Positions 40,919-52,657 of a stretch of DNA of 64,000 nucleotides are shown piece after piece. The translations under genes were made by a program, and so were the position numbers. The notes below the pieces were generated by a model. The model had not been told where the DNA came from and made no database searches. It saw only the letters and a list, made by a program, of their open reading frames with translations. Each line of letters opens with the position of its first letter. Within the stretch, counting starts at the first letter, position 1. This DNA is from Trametes villosa (Eukaryota > Basidiomycota > Agaricomycetes > Polyporales > Polyporaceae): positions 1,054,001-1,118,000 of the forward strand of contig PUDQ02000003.1 in assembly GCA_002964805.2 (NCBI GenBank). Direction: 5' to 3'.

Positions 40919-43019
40919 ATGAACACCACCCCGTCCGGACGTGCGCCTGTCCCCGCCGACCGTGCTCGAGCCTCCGGGCTGACGGACAAAGGTAACGTTA
41001 GCGAATGAGCTCCTCTATCCACATGCATCTGAACGGATGTGCAGATTTCTTCGCATGGAACGACGCTCAGGCGATGGCCCGTGTGGAGGGCACGAAATAC
41101 TGTGTCACTACACCCAACATGGACTTCGTTCCGCGTCCGCACATCGGCCTCATCCAGGTCGACCTATGCGCAGACTTCCGGTACGGCGTATACGACCCCG
41201 TGCAGTGGCCTCAACCGGTCACCACCGGCTGGGAGTATCTACCATGGATTCGACGCCGCGCGCACGCGCCGTTGGAGTGGTGGCCTGTGTGGTGGACTCC
41301 AAGGGAAGACACCGACTTCGTGCCGCTGGAGGGGTGCGACTTCAAGTCACTGGGTCTCCTTGCTCCGGCGGCGGTAGCTCCTTTGCGATCTCTAGTCCAG
41401 GAGCTCAAGATTTTCGTCGATGATCACGTTCAGGCGCACGGCACCCACGCCAGCCTCGCGCATCACTTCCTGGAGACCAGGCGTGCCCTCGAGCGACTCA
41501 CGCATTTCCCGTCCACTTTCCGCGACGTATGCGTTCAGCTACGACAGCTCCAACGTTCGTGGTTGATGACACGAGCATTCCTCGACCACGCCGTAGCCAT
41601 GCGGACGACCGCCGTAGACGTCAATCGCAACTACATGGGCGGGTTCTCGACCGACCCGGACGTCGTGCAGAAGCTGTACACCTCGGGTATTCCGGTTTGG
41701 TTCGTACGGTTGGCCGACTCTCTCAGCGCCACGAAGAACTTCATCGCGACGGAGGTCACAGCGCGCGAGCCCTCGAATCAGGAGGTGGAGTCAAGGCCTT
41801 GGGATCCGTCGTTTCCTCGGGTCTACCAAGGCCTGAGCGGGCCCAGCCACCTCGACGCGGTTACACGATCCGTGCTTTCTTACATCGACCTCTCCCACTC
41901 CCCGCTCCTCGTCCGGTACGATGCCGACGCTCACCGCGCTAAGGATCCCCTCCCGGACGACGCCTCGTCTGCTCAGCGCCAGGGGCAATCAGGCGTGCAA
42001 CGCACAGCCAAGCAGAAGAGTAAGCCTGGACCCGGTATGTGACATGTCGCCTGCGAATACGACCGCTTCACTCACAATTGTATTCAGTAGGAAGCATCCA
42101 CCGCAGCCAGCTTCGCGGCCGCGACAAGTTCGAGGAGGTCGCGCATCAATGGATGCCTACGGCCCTCCCTGCTTGGCGGCAAGCCATGCTGAGCGTAGAC
42201 CGGTCGGGCGCCGCCAAACCGGCCGCTGAGATCTGGGGGTACTGGGTGCCCGAGCCCGCGCTGCTCGTCGGCGGGCAGAAGCCTGACCGAGTGGCCCGCT
42301 ACTTCACCAATTGGCTGCGCGTCCGTGAGGCCTGGCTGTACCTTCTGCGGGTACCGGATGGTGGCGCGACGAAGGTGCCCACCCAGTGGTGGAGAGACTT
42401 CCTCAACGGCGACGGTCAGCGAGGTGCAATGCCCGCAAACCCGACAGCGCACGCAGGCTCCACGCGGGAGAAACGCGTCGCGAGCATCAAGCGCGTCTTT
42501 GGCAAGCTCTTCGACATGGAGACCTACCAGCCCGACGAACGGGCGTACCTTCACTGGTTCTCCCACCACACCCGCGTACTCGACGAGAGGCTCTGCCCTC
42601 GAATCCTGTGGGAGCTTTTCGAGCTAGGGTTTCGGTACGAGCTTCTCGCGCTCGACCGCGTCCTCGTCCCACCACGTGAAGGGCTCGCTGGAGAAACCTC
42701 AAGACTTCGCCTGCTGGCGCGCGTCTTCCCTCGGTACGACCTCGAACGTCTGCTCGTCATACCCGACGTCGCCGAAGGGTTTGCAGGGGAGGTGATACAA
42801 GGTCGCGTGCCTACACTGGAAGCGTTCAGGCGCGTGCTCGTCCGGTGGCCCCTCTGTCCCACGGAGATCTCGACGAGCTCGGCACTGACAACCGCCTCCG
42901 ATGTCGAGCACCTCGAGTACATCGAGCGTCGTATGACCGCGTACTACGTCCAGACATTCTTCGCTTACTCCGGCCGCGCCCCCCTCGTACCCCATAGCTT
43001 TCCCGCAGAAGGTGTTTAA
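40919..43019 (+). CDS. KDZ-element accessory protein of unknown function
   Basis: Three exons (40919-40991, 41045-42034, 42088-43019) give 664 aa. I do not recognise a named domain, but the style (many Trp, basic and acidic blocks, no low complexity in the core) suggests a folded protein. Notable segments are GTKYCVTTPNMDFVPRPHI, HAPLEWWPVWWTP, TRAFLDHAVAMRTTAVD, then after a basic linker (RQGQSGVQRTAKQKSKPG) WGYWVPEPALLVGGQ, TNWLRVREAWLYLL and WELFELGFRYELLALDR. The first exon was chosen because it joins with a 53-nt intron in frame and begins with an ATG; starting at 41005 instead would lose it. It lies directly upstream of the transposase and is likely an element-specific cofactor. Confidence 0.7.
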
Positions 43020-43274
43020 TTCATGTATTGTAGTACTATTCGTGTTGCACTGTACGCTGTCGAAGTCGCATATTGAATAGCATCGTACGTTAGAGGTCAC
43101 TCATAAGACTAGATTACAGGCCAGGTTGTGTGGCTAAGTCGGCGGGGTAAGACCCATTGTCCCGCCCCAACCGCGGAATAGAGGTCCATTGTACGGCGGA
43201 CCTGGGTATACTTACATTTGCCGTACCTCTCTCCCGCTTACCCTCTCTCTCTCTCTCCCCCGAAGTCGCTCTCC

Positions 43275-46200
43275 ATGGCGCCGTCGGCCTTCAAGCGGGT
43301 CCGAGGCAAGGTGCCAAACACGAAATTCGCCAAACCGAAAGCCGAACGACCGGTGGCCATCGATACGGCGTACCGCATGCGGCCGAATGGACGCCTTCAG
43401 CCACTTGAGAGGACGCTGTTGTACAAAGCCGGCCCGAGCAAGCGCATTCGGCTGGACACGCAGTACAAGGAGGAACCAGCGAGGGATGCTGCCGGTCCAT
43501 CGGAGGACCCAGCGACGGATGAAGCCGGTCCATCAGGAACTAGCGAGGAGGATGCTGCCACTGGAGGTGCCGGCGGAGTGGCTAACGACGCCTGGGAAGA
43601 CGTCGAGCCACAGCCGACTAAGAGATCGCAGGCTAGGAAGCCTAAGGTGCGTTCGCTCGATCTAGCTGATGTCGAGACGTGCTCATGCACTCATTAGGCA
43701 TCGACTATCTCTGCTGTCCTAGCAGAGTGGAAGGCGCACTTCCCGACTTTGGCCGCGGACATGCTCACTTGGGAGTCTCCTACGACCGAGGGGTGTACCT
43801 GCGGGGCATCCGCAAGATACCGCTGCCTCGAGTGCGACACCAGCTCACCGGCATGCAAGACCTGCATGGTCGAACGACACAGGAACCTCTGGTATCACCG
43901 CATCGAACATTGGAACGGCACGTTCTACACGAAGCACGACCTCTCTGAACTGGGCCATGCAATACATCTCGGACATGGTGGAGCTCCGTGCCCGCACGCG
44001 TCCCCAGCAAACTCCAAACCATCCAAGATCGTGATTGGGCATACCAACGGCCTTCATGATTGCAAGCTCTACTACTGCCAATGTCCAGGCCGCCCCGACA
44101 CGATATCGCAGCTTGTTCGTCACCGCATGTTGCCCGCTACGCGCACCAACCCCCAGACGGCTTTCACAGTCGACCTCCTCCGAGCCTGGCATCTTCAATG
44201 GCTGACCTCGAAGACCAGCACGCACGACTTCATACGCTGGCTGACACGTATGACGGACAACGCGTTTCCCGGAAATGCCAGGGTGAGTGCGCTGTCTTCC
44301 GATTTAGCCACATACTGACGATCTTGCAGGTCCGCTATCGAGAGTTCCGCATCGTAAGCCGACTCTACGCCCACGTTACAATGGCCAAGCGCGCCGGGAT
44401 CTACCATGCCCTCGCCGTCCCTAACCGTCGTGCGGACGATCTGACCGTACCTTGTGTTACGTGTCCGTCCCCCGGTTTCAATCTGCCAGACGGATGGCGA
44501 GACACCCCGGCACACCTCCGGTGAGTCGATCTATGGTAGCCATACACTACAACAACTGATTGTTCTCGCGCAGATACATCTATCGCATTGTTCTTGGAGG
44601 CGATGGCAATCACAGCCTCAATAAGAAAGCGAAGAATACCGATCCCGATGACGTCAGCCTCGGTGCTGGCCACGGGTTCTTCGTCGACCCGGAAGAACTA
44701 CGGCGAATCATGGCGAAGACGTACGAGGATGACCCAACCAAAGTGGTAAGTCCAGGCAGGTAGTTCGACACTGGACAGTAACTCATGTACGCCAGATCGA
44801 GACGTGCAGTGGATTCCACGTTTCGCGATCGCAACGTGCCGGGAAGTTCAGATTCCTCGAGCTCAGCGGGATCGTAGCCATTACGTGCAGCCACGTTTTC
44901 TTTCGGTCTGGCGCGGTCGTAGATCTTATCACGGGCGAACGGTAAATAATCCCCTCGACTTGGAGTGCATGGCACAGCTGACACCCGAACAGATTCCACC
45001 TCATGGATCTAGCTCTCGCTTGCGGATTAGAAGGGACCGAGGAACTCCTCGAGCGCGCGTTCACGTATGACGTGATCTGCATATATCTGCGCAACCTCCA
45101 GCGACGGTTTCAGGAGAATTTCCCAACGCTCGTGCCGCTAGTGGAGAACCTTCTCTGCTGTCTGCCGAAGTTCCACAGCCACGCGCACAAGGAGCTGTGC
45201 CAAGTCGTCTATGCGCTGTGCTACGCATCGGGTTTCGGCCTGACCCACGGCGAAGGCGTGGAGACACCCTGGGCCGAGCAAAACTGTGCTGGACTGACAA
45301 CGCGCGAAATGACGGCGGGAGCGCGGCACGATGCACTCAACGACCTGTTCAACTTCTGGAACCGCCAGAAGATGGAGAACCTCAGTACGTCCAAAACTGT
45401 CATATGCAATCATTAGCTGACGGTCTTCGCAGGCATTCATCTCACGAAGAAGCTCAAGCAGGCCTACGAAGGTCAAAGCCGCACGACAGCTTATCTGGCC
45501 GGTTTGACGGCGCTCGCTGGCGCTGACAAAGCCTCGCAGTGGGCACGGCTCGACATTCATACTGAAGCTCCGACGCCGATGAACTACGAGCAGAAGGAAG
45601 CTGCATTCGGGCGCAGTGTGTACGTGCTGGACCGCTCACAGTGTACGTACGCCCTCAGCCACTTTAGTTAACACATGCTGATACTAAGCATCAATCATTA
45701 CAGTCCCTACCGGGCAGACGGCCTTCGAAAACCTCATCGAACTACACGAAAACAGCAAGAACAAGAATGCCACGGCAGCGGCAGGGGAGCTTCGCAAGCG
45801 CGCTGCACAGTTCGTGAAAACCGGCATCGAGCTGGATTGCGACCGGTACGTCGGGTATAGCGTGCTGAGAGGATGTGGCTAATTCGCTTGTGCTAGCTTC
45901 AAGTTGACGACACGCCGGCAACTTGTCCGCAACGGGGACGAGCTGACCGACGAAGTTAAGGAGCCCATCTCGGCCGCAGCATCCACGTACCGTGACAGGC
46001 TCAAGCAGTGGCGCGGGCTGCAGAAGAAGCACATGCCGCTACTGCAGCTGTTCGAGGACGGGGATGACGCTGCGGCTGCGGCTGACGGAGACGACGATGA
46101 CGAAGAGTTCGACGGCGAAGAGGCTGGCCTGCTAGGGCTACCGTCGGACTTCAGCGCGTCCGAGCTTGAGCAGTACGACCTTTCCCTTCTCGCCACATAC

Positions 46201-47142
46201 GAGTTCAAGATTCGCATCGGCCTCGCCTTCGACCAGCTTGAAGAAGTCCGACAGGCCGTGCGACACGGTTCGGCATACCTTGACAGCAAGAAGACGTACG
46301 CCCATGGAACGAGCGAGCACACGCGCGCGAACACGGAGATAGCGAAGGCACGCGAACTGGCACATCGCCTGGCGGATCGCTACAACAACAATATCAAGCG
46401 CGTCAACACCCTACGCGGTCTCCTCCATGGCAACAACGCGGGGCCGGCCCCTGATGACGATGTTTCTTCGCGTCTACGCGTCATCGACAAGAAGACCGAC
46501 CTGCTCATCACGGACCTTCGAGCTATGCGAACTCAGGGTGATAGTAAGCGGTCGGGCTCCTGGATATGGTCCGTTTTCGAAGAGCCCGCCGACAAGCGCA
46601 AGAGCGGCCGCAAACGCACACGGGAAGACGAATCTCCGGCGCAAAACCCGGGTCCTCAATGGTTGCGCACAGGTCAGTGTATGCGATGATGGAGGCCTAC
46701 AACACTGCTAAACGCATGCCCTCCCTAGCCGAATGTACGCAATGGCAGCGGGCTCGCGCAGAGAAAAGCCGTCACGACGAAGCGGTCAATATCCTCTGCG
46801 CCGAGTTCCGGCACTCGGCGCGCGGTTTTGATAGCCTGCGCAAAGCGTGGCTCGCCGCAGCGGTACGTACTGACATCTCTGCAGGGCATAAGGCCTATGC
46901 CTACCAGCAGGCACACATGTATGAGCGTATGCGCGATGAATGCAAGAGCGCATACGATGCCGCACGACCTCAAGGCGTTGACAGTGAAAAGCTGGATCAT
47001 ACGCTGGTAAGTTTGAACTTATTGCCTCATTCTAACAAGTACTAATTACCTTCAGTCTCTGCGCCGTGACCTGATAGATCTAACCCGGGGCGGTGATATC
47101 AGCTCTTACGAAAGTACTCTTAAGTTACTGGAAATGGCGTAG
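43275..47142 (+). CDS. KDZ transposase (CxC2 cysteine cluster, DDE-type)
   Basis: This is the transposase that would cut and join the element's ends, in about eleven exons: 43275-43646, 43728-44282, 44330-44520, 44574-44745, 44796-44941, 44993-45384, 45433-45642, 45704-45845, 45897 to about 46540-46670, about 46673-47006, and 47056-47142. The CxC2 cluster is in exon 2 (GCTCGASARYRCLECDTSSP, CKTCMVERH, HRIEHWNGTFY, LGHGGAPC). Catalytic residues by family pattern are the Asp of VLGGDGNHSL (44602), the Asp of FTYDVICIYLRN (45069) and the Glu of THGEGVETPWAEQN (about 45252-45263), with LPKFHSHAHKELCQ and TREMTAGARHDALNDLFNFWN between and after. Two junctions are ambiguous: exon 1/2, and the one near 46540-46730. 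A stop at 46687-46689 must be spliced out or the protein is shorter. Confidence 0.82.
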
Positions 47143-47349
47143 TACGGCCCTTAGAGGACAGTGTTCTGGCGGCATGTAGTCTTGAAGACCTATTATCGCA
47201 TGATTATCGTCCATCATCACCCCATTAGATGCCTTTTGGTTGTGACTCGCAGACAGAGGGTGCTCCGAAGTGTCACCGGTAATGAGTGATTATCATATTT
47301 GATGAGCGATTATATTGTACATGATCGTTTGACAGAAGTGTGTATGTTC

Positions 47350-47588
47350 TTAACAGGCCTGTGATGAAAGACACTCACGGGGAGGCCCTCGAGCGATAAT
47401 TATGCGTGATCATTCTCTTAATAGGCCAATAATTAAAGACACTCACAGGCAGCTCCTGGAGCAATAACTATGCGTGATCAACCTCATGGACAGGATAATT
47501 ATCTTAAGAGGGCAATGATTAAAGACACCCACGGCGAGCCCCTCAACCAATAATCATGGGTGATTAACTTCATGGAGGTGATAATGGT
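47350..47588. repeat. KDZ element, right subterminal tandem repeats
   Basis: Three degenerate tandem units of about 70-85 bp. Each has TTAA...AGG..., then TGATTAAAGACACTCAC-like, a GAGC-CCTC-like core, and an ATAATTATGCGTGATCA-like end. Extra TGATTATC motifs continue left to about 47190. Their position mirrors the left subterminal motifs. Confidence 0.65.
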
Positions 47589-47626
47589 CCATTTGCATTA
47601 ACTGATGGAAGGAATAATGAAAATAT
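47589..47626. repeat. KDZ element, right terminal inverted repeat
   Basis: CCATTTGCATTAA, an 11-12 nt insertion, then TAATGAAAATAT, complementary to the left end at 33979-34004. Confidence 0.6.
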
Positions 47627-47631
47627 TAGGG

Positions 47632-48614
47632 TCACCTGCGTATCAATGTCGCCAGGTCCGCCATTACGAACATGTTGCCCGCGTTTGAAGTGTGCATTTT
47701 CGGCTGCGAACCGGCTATGCTACAGATCCCGACTCGGTCGCGCTTGATGGACTTCACTGTAGGTAAGTCTAGCAGCCCGTTCGCACGTCCGAAGAACCGT
47801 ACACCCTCGAGTTCGCCGTCCGAAAACAGCGAGCGTGGCAGCGCACCCAGCGTGTCGAGGGTACAGTGCTGCATATGAACACTGTGAGTGTGTCCCGGCG
47901 TCGCTCTTACAGTAGACAGATGAGCTTACCGAACGGCCATTCCAGGGCCAATGGTCGCCTTCAGCGTGTGCTTGCTGTGCCGGCAAGAAGTGGGGGCCCT
48001 CGTCTGTGTGGAGGTCATGTTATTCCTTTGGACGGTACGCCGACACCCCAATCAACAAGTATGCACTTACCGATAGCCGTCTGTACGGACGCTGCACTTA
48101 CGCCGTCTAGACCAGATTGCGGTCCCGCGGCCATCAGCTCCGCCTTTTCCTCGTCGCTTATGGGCTTCAACATGTTCGAGGCCATACTTGGGGATACCGA
48201 ACGTCCGCAAACTTGAGGTACTGGCGCGGCGAGGGCCTCCCGATCGTGGATGTCCTCTTCTGGACGGTTGAACATCATCGCGCCATTCCAGTCGTCGTAA
48301 AGCTGATCATGAGCGTCCTCTTCCAGTGCGGGTCCATGGACCGTAGTTGCGCGGGGCGCTAGAGGAGCGGCTGCAAGCGGGGGCGCATCATTGGACGGCT
48401 GACGTCCGTCGGCGCGAGGATGTTGGCGGGAGAGGGCAGACGACGGTGGCAGGCAGGCCGTGCCGCTCGGGTGATATGGGTTCTTGCTTTGTAACCACGC
48501 GTCTTCGCTGTACACCATCGCCGTCAGGGGCTCGCCGTCGCGAACACCCTCATTGGAGGTCATCGACGGCGCGCCAGGCAACTCGTTGTCGAAGTTCTCG
48601 AGCGAGTCTTGCAT
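47632..48614 (-). CDS. unknown protein gene abutting the KDZ right end
   Basis: Three exons fit on the minus strand (48614-48071, 48003-47930, 47868-47632), giving 284 aa. I do not recognise the protein. Exon 1 is hydrophilic with an ISDEEKAELMAAGP segment. Exon 2 gives DEGPHFLPAQQAHAEGDHWP. Exon 3 gives LGALPRSLFSDGELEGVRFF and KRDRVGICSIAGSQPKMHTS. The stop (TGA at 47634-47632) lies only six bases from the KDZ terminus, and the preceding ACGCAG|GTGACC would also be a good exon end. So the gene may have been cut in or beside an intron when the element inserted. The 5' start is only the first reasonable ATG; 48674 is an alternative. Confidence 0.4.
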
Positions 48615-49221
48615 GCGTACACGGTATGTATGTGCTCTGGTCCCTTCGTGTCGTGCGGCCACGGACAACGACATGCCCTGTAAGGGCTGCGCTGGACATA
48701 TGTTGCATCTCCACAGTCCGCGGTAGGGGTCGTGTGTAAAGCCTGGTCGAGCATAAATATATTAACTTCGCTGAGGGTCGCCCTTAGCTACGCACACTGT
48801 TTATTCGTGATCTGGGGACCATCCATTGCCGTTTCCGTGTGGGCTTGCGACGCGACGATTCTCCTCTGCAGCGAGCTGCAAGCCTGGTTCTCGGAGGTTG
48901 CTAGCGTGCTAAACAACTTTCCATTTCCGTACATCATGTGACTAGGTACAGGAGGAGAAAAACCCTCATCCGCCGGACGGTAGAATTCCGCCGCCAGCAC
49001 TGTGGTTTCCCTGAAGCCTTGTTGCCTTGTGGTACACCCCAGGATCCATCAGGTGGGATTCTTCAGGACCTGTCAAACCACTTGAAATCCACGGGCCCTT
49101 GTCCGGCAGTGTAACAGGTCTCAAAAAGTGAGCAGCATCGCCAGCTCCTATCCCAATTCCCGCCCCTGCTATCCCGCTACACAGTCTGTGACCCCGCCCG
49201 TCCGAACTACCCGCTTCCCTG
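48615..49221. other. intergenic region
   Basis: These 607 bp lie between two divergent genes. Nothing further is recognised. Confidence 0.45.
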
Positions 49222-50781
49222 ATGAGATACTTAAAGCTAGCGTACTACTGCTACGCGCCAGTGCTCGCCTCGACCGCCGTCCTCGTCAACCGGACGATCG
49301 ACGATGAATACGGCAACAGCGAAACAGGAGAGCGTCCTATATATGCCCCGGAAGGCCTTGATGCCTGGGCCCTGGGAAACACATGTGCTAGGTGTATCGT
49401 GTATCCCTCAGGCAGTGAACACTCGGGCCCGGGACCTGGCGCGGCGGCCGATGTCACGAAGACTTTCAATCACACTTGGCACGACTCATCATATGTCGCC
49501 GGTAACCCACCAAGCACGATCGAGGTCGAGTTCGTTGGACAAGCCGTCTATGTTTACAACATCGTTGCCAACTTTGTCGCGGAGGCCACAACATTGACCA
49601 GCCTCGTCTTTACCCTCAACGGCGCTGTTGTCGGCCAATACAACCATACTCCCGACCCTAACAGTCCTCAAATAATGTATGATGTGCCGGTATACGCTAA
49701 CTCAAGTTTACCCCACGGTCCACACACTCTCTTCATCATAGCTGGCGGCACAAACCCCTCCCTTCTTTTGTTTGACTACATCGTCTATACAGTCGATGAG
49801 CCGTCGCCAACTGCCGCCGTCACGACGGCCAATGCCTTCAGCAGTTCTACCCCTTATGATCTGACGGCTGTCCCGATGACGCTTCCCGCACCATCCAAGA
49901 TGAAGGCCGGACCCGAGAGTACTACGAGCATTCTGGCCTCTCCCCAGCCTACAGGTGTGAATCTCGCGATATCCCTGATCTCCTTGGACTGACCGTTTCA
50001 TAATGCGCCCAACTGTTGCTCCTATGTTTTCATTCGCACATATATTCTCAGACCATCCTCGGGGTCCGTTTGCGTCCCCCACGTTCATCGGCGGAATCAC
50101 AGCCGGGGCATTACTCATCGCCGCCCTTCTCGCGCTTGCAATTGCCGTTATTCGGGCTTCCAACCGCCTAGCACTACAGGCCAGAGCCGTCACACCCCCC
50201 GCTATCCGACTCCCGGAGGATACCAGCAGTGCTCTCCAGCCTTCGTACGCGGGGACACAACCCACTCCCCCTTCGGGATCTCATATCGAGTTCCGATTGT
50301 CCGATAGGGCGACCAGGCCGGACTCTCATTTCGCGCTCTCTCCCCCCGACGTCGCAGGCATTACTCCCCGATCTCTAGCCCGAAGCCATCATGCCAGTGC
50401 CGTTCGTGAACATCCCTTGAAGAAGCTCTTTGCAGTGTTGAGAAGGACTACGGTGCCTCTAGAAGTACGAGGTGCGAGCGGATATGTTCTACGACTCGAA
50501 TCGCATGCACTGACCGGTACGGGTCTACTACAGACCATGGCACCTGGGAGGTTCCCGTCCCTAATCACTCCTCTGAACACCAGGAATCAGGAGCTCTGCC
50601 CCCTGCAATGCGACGCGCTCAAGCCCGGATCCTGCAAACCGAGCTCACAGCCCTCAGGGAGGAGGCGACGGAGTTCTATGGTATTCTCGGAACCGGGTTC
50701 CCTGCTACGATGGGGCTCCATCTCGAGCCACCCCCTCCCTACGACCTACGAACCCAGACAACTACTAGTTTATGCTACTAG
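49222..50781 (+). CDS. single-pass membrane protein with extracellular beta-sandwich-like domain
   Basis: Three exons (49222-49954, 50052-50471, 50534-50781) give 466 aa. The N-terminus is a signal peptide or anchor (YYCYAPVLASTAVLV). An ectodomain with several N-glycosylation sites (NRT, NHT, NSS) and the pattern STIEVEFVGQAVYVYNIV...LVFTLNGAVVGQY...LFDYIVYTVDE follows. This is the Agaricomycete surface-protein type that resembles galactose-binding-like folds. A transmembrane helix (ITAGALLIAALLALAIAVI) lies in exon 2. Exon 3 uses a different frame from the straight read-through and encodes a coiled-coil-like stretch (ARILQTELTALREEATEFYG), ending in EPPPPYDLRTQTT before a TAG. The junction at 50471/50534 was chosen because it opens this sensible tail. 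The function is unknown. Confidence 0.7.
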
Positions 50782-51116
50782 TTACGGCCGTACAGTATCT
50801 CCTGCGCCTACATCGCTGAATCTCCCGGATGTGTACTATAATATAGACGATCAAGTTCCGTTGGATCAGTACCAATCCTGGCAGCCGTCACCACTAGTCA
50901 CTACATAGTCAGCGCTCAGCGCTACTCAGCTCGCGCTACGTGCGATGATTAGGGGTGCTCAATTCTCGCCGTTCGTTCACTCGTTCGGGCGCCTCGTTAG
51001 ACGCCCTCTCGCCGCTAGCTAGGGGGTCGGCTTGAACAGTAGCTTGTACACCGTTAGACATCTTCAGATGGATCCAGAGCGGCTCTGCTTTCTGGACATA
51101 TAATATACTATGTGAT
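50782..51116. other. spacer before the left LTR
   Basis: 335 bp between the membrane-protein gene and the copia element. No gene is seen. The last 5 bp (GTGAT) do not match the right flank (GAGTA). Confidence 0.5.
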
Positions 51117-51691
51117 TGTTGAACTTCCGTGTCTACGGCTGTGCCGGACCGGGAGTGGCAGTGTTAGTGGCCGTGCATCTACGATACGCCGGCATGGACT
51201 TTCCTACTTACCATATACGTACATTCTTTTGTTCTGTACATACTCGGCATCCTGCCATCCCTACCTATGCTTCTGGTACGTTCTACGATGCTCCTGACTA
51301 TTCTAGACCTGTCTGGAGCTTAGTGTTACTCAGCCATGGACATCACATGCCTCGTTCTTACTCATCGTCCTACCTTCGCTCAGTCAGCGTCCCTCCTCGC
51401 TCAGTCAGCGTCCTCTGGACGGTCATATGATCTCTTACTTATGCTTATTCATCGTCCTCCCTCAGTAGTATATAAGGAGGACTCTGCAGGCCTCTGCTCT
51501 TCAGTCGTTCTCTCACAGACTGAAGAGTAAGTCCCTCATTACCTATGTGTTTCTTACATGTTACTTACTAGTACTTGTAGCCTCTCTTTGTGCGGCTTAC
51601 AGGTACAGTACTATGCAATCATAGTCGTTCTCTCACAGACTGAAGACCTCTCTTTGTGCGGCTTACAGCCTTCTAGGTTCAGAGTTCATCA
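51117..51691 (+). repeat. left LTR of the copia element
   Basis: 575 bp, TGTTGAACTT...GAGTTCATCA, with short inverted ends. It contains a TATA box (TATATAA, about 51470) and two copies of a CAGTCGTTCTCTCACAGACTGAAG-like segment (the first about 51508-51531), each followed downstream by CTCTCTTTGTGCGGCTTACAG. Confidence 0.93.
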
Positions 51692-51715
51692 GGTTATGAG
51701 CCCTGCGCTCTAACC
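51692..51715 (+). promoter_or_regulatory. primer-binding site matching the tRNA-Met anticodon arm
   Basis: GGTTATGAGCCC follows the left LTR directly and continues TGCGCTCTAACC. Its complement reads like the D-stem-to-anticodon region of a tRNA-Met (GGGCTCATAACC carries the CAT anticodon), not its 3' end. This implies a half-tRNA primer, as known for Drosophila copia. Confidence 0.65.
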
Positions 51716-52657
51716 GGTTGCTCCTCATCGTCGACACCGCGCGCGCACTCTTTGCTCGTCGACCTCGCTGGTTTGTGCACACCCTCCTCCATCTTCCTAA
51801 CCTCTTGACTGTGCCCGCCGACACTGCTACCAGGGGGACTTTTCTGCGCTCGTGACGCAGCCCTGAGTGCTTTTACTAGCCCTACGTACTCGCACGCACC
51901 TAGCTACACAGGCCTTTTATAGTCCGGCCTTTCTTCACATATACTTCGACCAGGCCCTGCACTTGCAGCTGCCAGTCGTCGTAGCCGGGCTCGTTCTGAG
52001 CTTTGGACCGGAGGACAACCGTTCGGACCCTCCTTACTATAGCTTTTTGCGTCGGATATCCATACGTACCTAGTAGCTTTCTTGGGCACAGTTGGCGACT
52101 TCTATCTGGGTCTTCGGGCATATCGGCTGCCTGGATTCCTGGTGCACCGCAACAGGTGTTCATTTCTCTCTTTCCGTGCACACAGCAAGTCAATCATCGC
52201 GCTTCCCTGAACCACTTTGGAGCCCACAACTGCGGAACCCCTGGTCCTGGACTCTGAGGAAGAAGTTGACGCAGACCTCCAAGGCTCTTCTTCTGATTCC
52301 TCCGTCGCCGACGAACCATTTGACTGTTCTGGTCGCTTTCACATCTTCGACACAGAAGAACACATCGACCGTCATTACAATCCGCCGGACGACTCATACT
52401 ACCCCTGCGACGAGCACCCCTGTCCTCATCGCTACGATCAAGGACCTCGAGGAACTCCTCGAAGCTGGGCCGCTCTCGTTCGTCCTCACCAGGTTGGCCA
52501 TTGGCACCTCGTTCCGCTCCCTCAGTCTGCTCCCCCGTCTCCTACAACCGTTCCTCTCCCAGATTCTGAAGTCTCTTCGCGCTCGCCCTCTCCAACTCCA
52601 TTCGATCTAGACTTCGGCGAAGACTTCACCGATTCCCCCGAGTTCTTCCTCCTCGTC

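Larger units (their letters stand above)
33979..47626. mobile_element. KDZ (Kyakuja-Dileera-Zisupton) DNA transposon, ~13.6 kb
   Basis: The bounds are set by imperfect inverted repeats: left 33979-34004 (ATATTTTCATTA then TTAATGCAAATGG), and right 47589-47626 with both blocks in reverse complement but 11-12 extra bases between them. Inside are two minus-strand genes, then two plus-strand genes, the last being the KDZ transposase, which makes this an autonomous-type element with accessory genes. Subterminal regions on both sides are AT-rich and full of TGATTATC/GATAATCA motifs, unlike the GC-rich surroundings. No clear target duplication was found (flanks CCATTAT and TAGGGTC), so the exact ends may be off by some bases. 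Confidence 0.75.
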
